64,000 nt of DNA from the NCBI RefSeq assembly GCF_900100945.1, contig NZ_FNCG01000013.1:62001-126000 (forward strand), in the 5' to 3' direction. Numbering within the stretch: the stretch's first letter is position 1; every line of letters starts with the position of its first letter. This DNA comes from Mucilaginibacter gossypii. GTDB lineage: Bacteria; Bacteroidota; Bacteroidia; Sphingobacteriales; Sphingobacteriaceae. The position numbers were made by a program, and so were the translations under genes. Positions 8,233-17,300 of the stretch are shown in pieces. The notes beneath the pieces are model-generated. The model saw nothing but the letters and a program-made list of their open reading frames with translations, was not told where the DNA came from and searched no databases.

Positions 8233-9144
8233 ATGAAACATAAACTTACCTTACTGTTGTTGACATTGTTAGCAGCACCGGCATTTGCACAAACCGACAG
8301 TAAACTCACCGCTAAATTGAATGAAGCTGTCAAAGATTTTCAGGGCCAGGTTGGCATTTATGTACATAACCTAAAAACCGGTAAAACAGCCGAAATCAAT
8401 GCCGATACCTTATTCCCTACGGCCAGCATGATCAAAGTGAGCATTCAATGCGGGGTGATGGATAAGATAGAAAAAGGTGAGCTGAAGTATAATCAAAAAT
8501 TAGTTTACCGAGATTCATTGCTTTATGCAGGTGAAGATTTGCTGGGCTCGTTCAAAGATAAAGACACTGTACAATTGAGTAAAGTGGCTATGCTCATGAT
8601 CACCATGAGCGATAACACCGCAAGTTTGTGGCTGCAAAAGCTGGTGGGCGGCGAATATATCAACAACTGGCTCAATCAAAATGACTTTAAGGTAATGCGG
8701 GTAAATTCACGTGTGCCGGGCAGGGAAGCTATCCGCAAGATCTATGGTTGGGGAGTAAGCACCCCCCGCGAAATGTGCCGCCTGTTTGCCATGATACGCG
8801 AAGGTAAGGCGGTAAGCCCGGCAGCCAGCGAGCGGATGTACCGTAACATGGGCCGCATTTACTGGGATGAGCACGCGTTGTCGCAAATTCCGCCTTATAT
8901 ACATACCATTTCCAAACAGGGAGCGGTTGATGAATCAAGGTCAGAAACCGTGCTGGTGAATGCCCCGCATGGAGATTATGTGTTTTCGATCATTACTAAT
9001 CATAACAAAGATACCAGTTGGACACCCGACAATGAGGCTGGATTGCTGATCAAAAAAGTATCGGCCCTGCTTTGGCATTATTTTGAACCTGGAGATAAAT
9101 GGCAACCAGCACACGGAGTTGAGAAGTTTATGTTGAATGAGTAA
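8233..9144 (+). CDS. secreted beta-lactamase-fold serine hydrolase (Beta-lactamase2 type)
   Basis: The ATG at 8233 opens a clear signal peptide ending APAFAQ; an upstream in-frame ATG at 8203 adds ten non-signal residues and was rejected. The mature part is a class A beta-lactamase/transpeptidase fold with the nucleophile motif S65-M-I-K68 and S126-D127-N128. The third motif reads K228-Q-G instead of K-T-G. The omega-loop region (SRVPGREAIRKIYGWG) does not show the class A ExxLN pattern. It therefore may be a peptidase, esterase or very weak beta-lactamase, and resistance cannot be inferred. Confidence 0.85.
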   Translation: MKHKLTLLLLTLLAAPAFAQTDSKLTAKLNEAVKDFQGQVGIYVHNLKTGKTAEINADTLFPTASMIKVSIQCGVMDKIEKGELKYNQKLVYRDSLLYAGEDLLGSFKDKDTVQLSKVAMLMITMSDNTASLWLQKLVGGEYINNWLNQNDFKVMRVNSRVPGREAIRKIYGWGVSTPREMCRLFAMIREGKAVSPAASERMYRNMGRIYWDEHALSQIPPYIHTISKQGAVDESRSETVLVNAPHGDYVFSIITNHNKDTSWTPDNEAGLLIKKVSALLWHYFEPGDKWQPAHGVEKFMLNE

Positions 9145-9360
9145 ATAATTAAAAGGCATTGCTGCTTCTCGTAGCGTAAAGTCTTGAGAGAAAGTCATGA
9201 GACATCTGTTTTTAGCACCCGGATAAAACGATGCAGACACCATTCTGAATATACTGTTAAATTAAGGTGAAAAAAATATGAGATTTATATAAATGGATGT
9301 TATATGGTGCAAAAGAATTAAATTGTAACAAAGCCCATGAAATTATTAAAATCATGTTTA

Positions 9361-9455
9361 TATTTACAATTCAATTACGGGTATCCAAACCCGGATTTGT
9401 GATAAGGTTTAGGTTTAAAGCCCCATGCAGCGAGTGCTATGGGGCTTTTATTTTA
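9361..9455 (+). ncRNA. candidate small RNA ending in a strong terminator
   Basis: In the 397-bp gene-free gap 9145-9541 there is a compact module: an AT-rich promoter-like region (TATATTTAC near 9358), a hairpin with stem CGGGT (9378-9382) and ACCCG (9389-9393), and then an intrinsic terminator (stem 9417-9426 with 9439-9448, U-tract to 9454). The terminator is over 270 bp after the hydrolase stop and no frame leads into it. No known RNA family is recognised. It could instead be a distal terminator of the hydrolase transcript. Confidence 0.35.
9417..9454 (+). terminator. strong intrinsic terminator
   Basis: A perfect 10-bp stem AAAGCCCCAT / ATGGGGCTTT with a 12-nt loop, followed by TTTATTTT. 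Confidence 0.85.
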
Positions 9456-9541
9456 GGTCATACTCAAAAAACTTAAAAACTAAACTTCGTAAGTCTGCGC
9501 ATTTGCACTGCTAATTGCCACTGTGCACGGCCGGCTTTTCC

Positions 9542-10543
9542 TCACGGCGTTTCACTAAACTCTTCATCCACACTTTCGCGTAAATCATACAGTAACCATT
9601 GCTTACCGGCAATTGATCGTGTTTTTGACTGCAGTAGTTTAATGAAATCGTTAACGCCTACAGGTTCATTGCCGTTTCCGTGTATGAGCACAATACTGCC
9701 ATTTTGGGGTTGTTGGCCTTTAGCCAGCCATGCATCGGTACCAACCGGGATCAAGCCGAAACCGGTAATTCGGTATACCAGTTGCTGATCAGATACCAGG
9801 CCCGGGAAGCGGAAAAATACAGATGGTAATAGCCCATTACGCAGCATGGCCTGTTCTGTTTCCAGTACTTCATAACTAATATCTGTTCCTGGTTCAAGTA
9901 AAAAGTTTTCTTTAAGCGGAGCTTTCAGGCTAACCCGGTGATTGAAGGAATGATTGATCCAGGTGATGTAGATCTCACGGTTAGCCTGCATTTGTTTTAG
10001 CCAGGCCAGGTCCTGCGGGTGCTGGCGCATCCAGATGCCGGTTATGGAAAGCGCTATTGGTACAGGGCGCTCTACTTTTTTAAATTCGGTGAAAATGTCG
10101 GTGAAGATGCGTTTATCCAACGGGCGGTGCGATGGGCAAAGGTCGGCGGTAAGGCTGATGCCGGTTTGTTTGGGGATTCCGCTTTCGATGCCTGCGTCCT
10201 GGATGTTGACAGATTGTTTTTCGGCTTTACTGAGCGCCTTTTGATAAGGTGTACTTTTAAAAAACTCACGCGCCTGCTCCATCGTCATGGGTTTGATCTG
10301 ATAAAAGCTGCTTTCGTTTATTTTGGTTTCGAGGGTTTGCGGGTTCACCATCAACAGGTAATTGCGCCCTTCATTATCAAAGCGGCGAAGGATCATCCAG
10401 TCTTGCGGATAATTATGCGCCCAGCCATAGTAAACCTTGTAGTTCCCGATTTTGCGGTAAACGGTTTGCGCTGATGTTTGCTCAATAAAAATGGTAGAAG
10501 TGCAAAATAGCGCGAATATTAAATTAGTGAATGTTTTGTTCAT
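9542..10543 (-). CDS. polysaccharide deacetylase (NodB-like) family protein
   Basis: The start at 10543 (333 aa) gives a proper signal peptide (NLIFALFCTSTIFIEQTSAQ); the longer frame to 10588 adds 15 non-signal residues. After a family-specific N-terminal region, the C-terminal half is a NodB homology domain: the Asp motif SLTADLCPSHR, the metal motif NHSFNH, the third motif FFRFPG and the His motif VLIHGNG. By family it removes N-acyl or O-acyl groups from carbohydrate in the periplasm or outside the cell; the substrate is unknown. It overlaps the membrane protein gene upstream by 20 bp, so the two form an operon. Confidence 0.82.
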   Translation of the reverse strand: MNKTFTNLIFALFCTSTIFIEQTSAQTVYRKIGNYKVYYGWAHNYPQDWMILRRFDNEGRNYLLMVNPQTLETKINESSFYQIKPMTMEQAREFFKSTPYQKALSKAEKQSVNIQDAGIESGIPKQTGISLTADLCPSHRPLDKRIFTDIFTEFKKVERPVPIALSITGIWMRQHPQDLAWLKQMQANREIYITWINHSFNHRVSLKAPLKENFLLEPGTDISYEVLETEQAMLRNGLLPSVFFRFPGLVSDQQLVYRITGFGLIPVGTDAWLAKGQQPQNGSIVLIHGNGNEPVGVNDFIKLLQSKTRSIAGKQWLLYDLRESVDEEFSETP

Positions 10544-11060
10544 GAGGTTTTGCATCCCAGTTTTTGCCGGCAACAAAGGTACTGACAACTAATATCAGCA
10601 TAAAAATGATAATAAAAGTCAGTACATAATGATCGAAAAGCAGGCGTTCTGAAGGCAGTGGCCCCGGTTGTTGTCGGTCAAGCGCAGAAAGGGGAGGATA
10701 AACTGTCCATCCATCCCCCGCATGAGTTGTATGCTGTTCAAAAAACAGAACTGTTTTGTAAATATTAAAAGTTGAAAGTATTAAAGACAAATTGCTTATT
10801 ATCAGGATGATATTTATGTGTTGCTTTTTAAAACGACTGGTTAATGACCGGATCAAATAAACGATAGCTGTAAGCAATAGAAACGGAAATAAAGTAAAAT
10901 CTATCCAGTTGAATGGAAGTGTGAAATAGGTGTCATGCAGCGCTATGTCGAAACTTGAATTTCCCCAAAAAATACCCAGCAAAAAGCGTATACCAAATGC
11001 AATAAATAAATACAGTATTATCAATACGATCAGCTCGGTGATAAATTGTTTAGGCTTCAT
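10524..11060 (-). CDS. small membrane protein with cytochrome-oxidase-subunit-I-like motifs
   Basis: A 178-residue protein with about four hydrophobic segments (roughly 10-30, 48-70, 80-100 and 145-168). Two stretches recall haem-copper oxidase subunit I: SFDIALHDTYFTLP near residue 36 and DGWTVYPPLSAL near residue 117. In real subunit I the GWTVYPPL block comes first and the HDTYFVV block much later, so the order is reversed here, and the haem and CuB histidines are absent. It cannot be an oxidase. It may be a derived fragment or a helper protein, or the match may be convergent. It is cotranscribed with the deacetylase. Confidence 0.6.
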   Translation of the reverse strand: MKPKQFITELIVLIILYLFIAFGIRFLLGIFWGNSSFDIALHDTYFTLPFNWIDFTLFPFLLLTAIVYLIRSLTSRFKKQHINIILIISNLSLILSTFNIYKTVLFFEQHTTHAGDGWTVYPPLSALDRQQPGPLPSERLLFDHYVLTFIIIFMLILVVSTFVAGKNWDAKPHEQNIH

Positions 11061-11103
11061 GGTTTAAAGTTAAATATATCCGCCAATTTATCTAAATGAT
11101 CTA

Positions 11104-11111
11104 TAACTTTG
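11104..11111 (+). promoter_or_regulatory. candidate -7 box of pdxJ
   Basis: TAACTTTG fits TAnnTTTG and ends only 4 bp before the pdxJ ATG at 11116. If it is used, transcription would begin at or within a few bases of the start codon, giving a leaderless mRNA. No clear -33 TTG is seen. Confidence 0.4.
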
Positions 11112-11115
11112 AAGT

Positions 11116-11847
11116 ATGACCCGTCTATCTGTCAACATCAACAAAATAGCCACCCTTCGTAATTCGCGGGGGGGCAATAATCCCGACCTGATCCAGGTTG
11201 CTAAAGACTGTGAACGTTTTGGCGCGCAGGGAATAACGGTGCACCCCCGGCCCGATGAGCGCCACATTCGTTATAACGATGTGTTTGAGCTTAAGAAAAT
11301 TGTTACTACAGAATTTAATATTGAAGGCAATTGCCAGGAACAAAAATTTATCGACCTGGTGCTTGCCAATAAACCCGAGCAGGTTACCCTGGTACCTGAT
11401 GTTTTAGGGCAGATCACCTCTAATCATGGCTGGGATACCATCACCAATTATCATTATTTAAAAGATATGATAGCGGTATTTAAAGAAGCCGGGATCCGTG
11501 TATCTATTTTTGTTGATCCAATACCTGCAATGGTTGAGGGCGCAGCCAAAACCGGTACCGACCGTGTAGAACTTTATACCGAAGGCTATGCTACTCATTT
11601 TCCGCAGGGGAAAGAACTTGCTATTGCTCCTTATATCGAGGCAGCAAAAGCGGCTCAGCAGGCTGGTCTGGGTCTTAACGCCGGTCACGATCTGGATTTA
11701 CATAACCTGAAATATTTTGCAGAAAATATACCCGGCCTGCTTGAGGTAAGCATTGGGCACGCCCTGGTAAGCGATGCCTTGTATTATGGTTTGGAAAACA
11801 CTATCCAAATGTACTTGAGGCAATTATCGCTAACGGATAATGCTTAA
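11116..11847 (+). CDS. pdxJ: pyridoxine 5'-phosphate synthase
   Basis: A 243-residue TIM-barrel enzyme condensing 1-deoxyxylulose 5-phosphate with 3-amino-2-oxopropyl phosphate in vitamin B6 synthesis. It shows the N-terminal SVNINKIATLRNSRGG, the phosphate-binding HPRPDERHI, VTLVPD and the C-terminal LNAGHDLDL and VSIGHALVSDAL blocks, all diagnostic. The length is normal. Its 3' end overlaps the convergent CHU_C gene by 18 bp. Confidence 0.97.
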   Translation: MTRLSVNINKIATLRNSRGGNNPDLIQVAKDCERFGAQGITVHPRPDERHIRYNDVFELKKIVTTEFNIEGNCQEQKFIDLVLANKPEQVTLVPDVLGQITSNHGWDTITNYHYLKDMIAVFKEAGIRVSIFVDPIPAMVEGAAKTGTDRVELYTEGYATHFPQGKELAIAPYIEAAKAAQQAGLGLNAGHDLDLHNLKYFAENIPGLLEVSIGHALVSDALYYGLENTIQMYLRQLSLTDNA

Positions 11848-14187
11848 ACTGCCCGATAATAAGCCACAGCCCGAGCTGAGGTTAATGATATAATAATAGC
11901 TGCCCGTAGGTAATGGTTTGCCATTATAGGTGCCGTTAAACGGGTGGCTGTATCCTATGGAGTTAAAAATATTTTTGCCATAACGGTTAAATATTTTTAC
12001 GGTGGCCGATGGATAGTTTTCCATTCCTGCTATCTGCCAGTAATCATTGATACCATCATTATTGGGGGTAATTACATTGGCAATATTAAGGTTTGAAAGG
12101 CCTACACTTACATCAACCTTTGTGCGGGTGCTTTCACAAGCGTTGCTAAAACGGCTTATATAATAACTCCGGTTGGCGGTAACGTTTACTTTAAATTTGC
12201 CATTGGGTTCCTCATCAAGTGGAGTAGTACTGGTTTCACTATCATAAAGCCTGTAGGTTGACGTTGTTACCGGATTGCTAACAGGTATAACGGTTTCGCC
12301 AGGACCGCACAATTGAAAGCTGCTTATCACAGGCGGATCGATAACAAGCTCCTGGTTAAGCAGGGTAATGTGATAGGGCACAGCGCAACCGTCCGGATCG
12401 ATGGTTAGTGTATATGTTCCGCCGGGAAGCCCGTCGATATCCAGTGTGTTGCGTATTACATCTCCGGCTTCATTTGTCCACCTTAATGGTGGTGTACCGC
12501 CGTTTGTATTGATAAGCTTTAAATTACTGATGCTGCCATTTGCTGCATCGCAGGAAGCATTCACTTTTTGAAGCCCTGAATCATCAATGCCGGGATTTGA
12601 ACTGGTTAAGGTTATGGGGATAGATTTGGCAAAACAATTTCCGTTATAGCATTTGGCGTAATAGGTGCCAACGCCAACACTCTCCAGTTTAGGGCCACCG
12701 GATTGTACTAATTGATCCTGGTCATTATACCAGTCAACCCCGATAACGTTCTTTAAGTTTTGCAGGGTGATTGATCCGTTGTTTTTAAAACAAGTAGGAT
12801 TAACCTTCACATAATCGGCGGCCGACGTCGAAATGACCGGTTGGGTAAATTCAGATGAGCTATTGTTAAGTGTAGCATTTGCCACCAGCTTTTTATTGTG
12901 AAAATCGCCAGTAAACTTCCAATTACCCGCTGCGTCTGCAACAACCGTAACCAGGTATTGTACCGGGTTACAAACAGAGCAATCTGTATTGTCATTATAA
13001 ATGTAAATAGCAGCTCCCGGCGATGCCGTTCCTGAAAATTCGGCGGCACTGTTTACAACTATATTAATGTTGGGAATGGCTGTGCCACTTGATATCAGGT
13101 ATGGTGTTGTATTGCAGGAAATACTGTTTTTGGCTATAGTAATATTGTTTGATTCGACCGCATAGAAAGCGCCGCCGTCATTACTAAAGATATTGATATC
13201 GTTATCATTATCATCGCCAATAAAAGCATTATTGCATTTAAATAAGTACATACCCGAATTACCCGGTATACTGCTTTGCTTATTACGCATAAAAGTGAAG
13301 CTGTTTACAGATATAAACTGAAATTGTGTAGAACAAAAATCATTGTCGGCTACCTGCGTATTGCTTCCCTGAAACCGTACAAGTATGGATGCCCCGTTTA
13401 CGCGGTTGTCCTGCCCGTTCACATCAAGTGAAAGCGAGTTATTGATAAACTTATTATCAATTCCGTTCAGGGCTATCGCGGTAGCAAAATAGTTTCTTTC
13501 TTTTGAGGTAGGGCCACCCACTAATGAGTTATCGGCGGTTATATCAAGTGCATACCCTAATTCAACAACATTTGTTCCCGATTCATCATAACCAATAAAA
13601 TTTGATTGGATATTGATATTATCATTATTCTTTGAGTCGGTTAGTGAGTTGGTGCCGCAATACACACCGTAGATGTTATCGCAAAAAACATTTCCTTTAT
13701 CCGGTGCGCCTATGGTAATATTGGTACAATCGTAAGCGGATATAGCGGTGAAAAGCAGGTTGCCGTTAAAGTTTGTGAGTTTGCTGCTGTAACCTTTTAT
13801 GCATAAGCCATATATTTCCACATTGGTAACTTCGGTCATCAACAGGGCTGCTGCTTTAGTACCCGGAAAAGTATAGCTAACATCGGGTATGATATAAACC
13901 CTGGCGTCACTCCTGCCGAGTTTGGGTGTTGGCTGTGTGCTGCCGTCGATAATTAAATTAGAGGTAACCTCGGGGAGCTGCGTAAAAAGTGTGATGGTCA
14001 CGCTGCCCGGCAGGTTAAAATTAATAACATCCTGCTGAATTGTGCCATTGGCGGCTGCCTTAGTAAGGGCCTCGCGCAGTGTGCCCGTTCCTGCATCGGC
14101 ATTACTCGTAACGGTAAATACCGAGGCCTCTGCATTTAAACAGGTCAGCAATAAAAATAGCATAAACAGAAACAACTTGTGTTTCAT
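11830..14187 (-). CDS. CHU_C surface protein 1, T9SS type B substrate
   Basis: A 785-residue secreted protein. The order is: signal peptide (1-21); an opening motif FTVTSNADAGTGTLREAL; a right-handed beta-helix-like region rich in Asn ladders; a small domain with a Cys-x2-Cys pair (DCSVCNP) ending AAGNWKFTG; two SprB-like repeats, each ending in G-x-Y/T-x-(A/L) with a paired Cys; an Ig-like domain; and the CHU_C domain with TPNNDGINDYWQI and SGSLSIIR. By family the C-terminus directs export by the type IX system and attachment at the surface. It is the shortest of three tandem paralogues. A role in adhesion or glycan binding is inferred only. Confidence 0.88.
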   Translation of the reverse strand: MKHKLFLFMLFLLLTCLNAEASVFTVTSNADAGTGTLREALTKAAANGTIQQDVINFNLPGSVTITLFTQLPEVTSNLIIDGSTQPTPKLGRSDARVYIIPDVSYTFPGTKAAALLMTEVTNVEIYGLCIKGYSSKLTNFNGNLLFTAISAYDCTNITIGAPDKGNVFCDNIYGVYCGTNSLTDSKNNDNINIQSNFIGYDESGTNVVELGYALDITADNSLVGGPTSKERNYFATAIALNGIDNKFINNSLSLDVNGQDNRVNGASILVRFQGSNTQVADNDFCSTQFQFISVNSFTFMRNKQSSIPGNSGMYLFKCNNAFIGDDNDNDINIFSNDGGAFYAVESNNITIAKNSISCNTTPYLISSGTAIPNINIVVNSAAEFSGTASPGAAIYIYNDNTDCSVCNPVQYLVTVVADAAGNWKFTGDFHNKKLVANATLNNSSSEFTQPVISTSAADYVKVNPTCFKNNGSITLQNLKNVIGVDWYNDQDQLVQSGGPKLESVGVGTYYAKCYNGNCFAKSIPITLTSSNPGIDDSGLQKVNASCDAANGSISNLKLINTNGGTPPLRWTNEAGDVIRNTLDIDGLPGGTYTLTIDPDGCAVPYHITLLNQELVIDPPVISSFQLCGPGETVIPVSNPVTTSTYRLYDSETSTTPLDEEPNGKFKVNVTANRSYYISRFSNACESTRTKVDVSVGLSNLNIANVITPNNDGINDYWQIAGMENYPSATVKIFNRYGKNIFNSIGYSHPFNGTYNGKPLPTGSYYYIINLSSGCGLLSGSLSIIR

Positions 14188-14360
14188 GGCTGCAACCTAA
14201 TCTGAATGTTAGTTTATAAATTGATTTGGGCAATAAACTGGTTTGTTAGTATTGGTTGATATTGCCTGCCAGTAAGTTACGGTTTTTGTTTAATATCTTT
14301 TATAATATAATATACCCGCCGCAAAAGAAGCGGCAGGTTAGTCATGATGTTGTTAAAAAA

Positions 14361-17300
14361 TTACCTGATCAAGGTAAGGTTGCCAGATAGCAGTTTACAA
14401 GGAGTATTGAGGTTAATGATGTAATAATACACCCCCGAAGGCAGCAGCCAGCCATTAAACTGCCCGGAAAATGGCGTGGCGTATTCTTTTGATTCGAATA
14501 CCCTTTTTCCGTAACGGTTAAAGATCTGAACTAAAGTGCCGGGGAATTTTTCAAGGCCTTCTATCTTCCAGTAATCATTTATACCATCGCCGTTGGGGGT
14601 TATGGTATTGGAGAATTTTACGTCGACCAATACAACTTCAATATGTGTTTTGGTGCGCGGGCTTTCGCATGACCCTATGCTGTATGAGATATAATAATCA
14701 CTGGTTTCGGTTATTAATACTTCAAAATTGCCGGTATTACTGGTTTGAAGCGGCGTTGTTGATGTAGCATCGGCATATAAATTATACATGCCTGTAGTTT
14801 TGTTTAAAACAGACAGGCCCACTTTTCCGGGCAGGCAGATCCTTTGGTCGTTTAATACAGGAGCATCGGGACTATACTCCTGATTATCCACGCTGCCGCT
14901 GTATGGTAGTGGTATTGCACAGGTGGTAGCATCAGTAACTATTAACGAGTAAGTGCCTTTACCCACGTTTATTAAATCTTTTTCGTTTCCTACGGTATTG
15001 CCGGTGGCGTCGGTCCAGATAAATTTATATGGAGGCACACCGCCGGAAACATCAATGCCCGTAATGCTGCCCAATAGCTGGTCGCACTCATCGGGCTTGG
15101 CTATCGGGGCATTATTCGCCGAAAATTGTAGCAAAGGGGTTGCCTGTATTACCCAGGTACCCAATACAGAAGCACATCCATTTTTATCGGTTACATGAAG
15201 CGTATATGAACCGGGGGGGGCATTAGGTATATCGGTGCCATAACTTACTGTTGTACCCGCTTCATTAATCCATTGATAAGAACTTGGCTTTATAGTTCCC
15301 TCAAAATCAATATGGAGGCTGCCATTGTTGAGCCCGCAGGTTGTGGGAACGTTAATAAGGTTCTTGATTGTAAATACTTCCGGAGCCAAACGGCCAACCG
15401 GAAAATATTTATCATTACTACAATGCGTAATAGAATTTATCGCACTTAGCCGGTATAAGCCATCAGCAAGATTAAAAATGTCGAGGTTTGCAGGATTGGT
15501 AGGGATGGGATTACCCTGCGGATCGTACCATTGTAGTTGATTGGCATTTTGATATCCAACACCGGTTATCGAACCATTATTTTCACCACATTTGGCAGGG
15601 GTAATAAAGCCATCGTAAATGATTACCGAATTTGTTTCTGAGATAAATAATGGTGAAGTGGCATAGGGGCTACATTCACTTTGATCCATCAGCACCAGGG
15701 TATACAAACCGCCTTTTACACCTACCAGGTCTTTCGAAGTACCGACGGTGTTGCCTGCAGCATCAAGCCATTTGTAGGTAAGCGTACCAATACCAACTTT
15801 GGTTGTAATATTTTTTATGCTGCCGTCGGCTATACCGCAACGGGCAGGGGTCACAACCATTGTAGATAAGTCATAATCGGGGCCCGGTTTGGCTTTTATA
15901 GGTGGCGTAAGGGTTGATGTTGCCGAACAGCCGGCCTCGTCCTGAATAGTTACAGTAAATGAGCCTTCGGGCAGGTAGGGGGCCTGGGTATTGGCCACTA
16001 CGTTGCCGTTCTTGTCCTTCCATGTAAAAGTGAGATTGCCTGCACCGCCGGTAAAGTTTACGTTAAAAGGGAACAGTTTTTGGCGGCATTCCGGAACCGG
16101 AACAATTACGTTTTGGATCTTGATCCGAAGATCTTTTATTTCAAAAAGTTGTGTTACCTTCTGGCAGCCACCCGGGTATTGAACCGTGAGCTGATAGGTG
16201 CCAGGTAAAAGGCCCGAAACATTCTGACCATCTTTTATTGCTGTAAGGCTGCCGTTCTGCTCCTTTTTATCCCAGTGAAATAATAACCCGCTTCTGTCTT
16301 GCTTTATAGTGATGCTGCCGGGGGTACAGGTATAATGTTTAACAACTATATCATCATCACGTATTACCAACGATGAAAACGGAGAAGTGTTGTTACTACC
16401 ATCGGTAGCAGTGGCTATTACTGCTTTGGCGATACTGCCTGAATATGTCCATTTGCCGCTTGCATCCGACTGAACAGTGGTAATGTAGGTTTTGCCCTGA
16501 CATATAGTTCCGCAATCGTCTGAGAAGAAAAGTTCGATAGCCGAGTTTGGTGTAGCTACTCCCGATACCGCTGTACTGCCAAAATTGAGCACCTGCACAA
16601 AAGGAACGGTGTAATAATTACTCATGACGCTTATGCCATAATCTTTATTACAAAAAATGCTGTTCCGGGTTATGAGTGTATGCCTGCTGTTAAGGGATTC
16701 AATGCCATACTGATTATAACCAATGTAGTTTTTATTTGCTGCATTCGGCCCTCCAATGGTGCCCGACGAACTTTCGCCAACCCTGATGCCTTCGCCGTTT
16801 CCCAGATCGGCCGTGCCGGTTATATCAGTACCTATCTTATTACCTGTAATATTAAATGTAGCCTGCTCAATAGCGATCCCTGCAAAACGTTGCCCCGAAA
16901 TAATATTGGCGCTGATATTCGCCGTAGTATTAGTAGCATTGATACTGATGCCATAAGCCTTCATAAACGCGTTCTGCTGAAATATCGGGATGTTTTTAAA
17001 ATCCTTTTTGCCGGTATAATCAGTGCCTATTTTGTTATTTTGAATATTGATAGTCCCTGGCATCACAGTAAAATTGGACGTGTTGCCGATACCGATGTTT
17101 ACAGCGTTGGCCGATATGATGTTGCCCATATTGGCATTTGCACCACCTATGTTAACAGTTTTGCTGATAAAAAGGTTCAATCCGTCAAAATTGCTGGCGG
17201 CTGTATAGCCGTCGTCAAGTAAGCCGATTATATTGCTTTGAATGCTTGCATCGGCAAGGCCGTTAACGTTATAGTAGTTTGAATAATTAACAATACCATT

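Noticed and set aside
8233..9144. Calling the serine hydrolase a resistance beta-lactamase
   Set aside because: The K-T-G motif is altered and the class A omega-loop pattern is not visible.
16680..17222. 180-codon plus-strand frame inside CHU_C gene 2
   Set aside because: It is antisense to a clear protein with signal peptide and C-terminal domain, and shows no family features.
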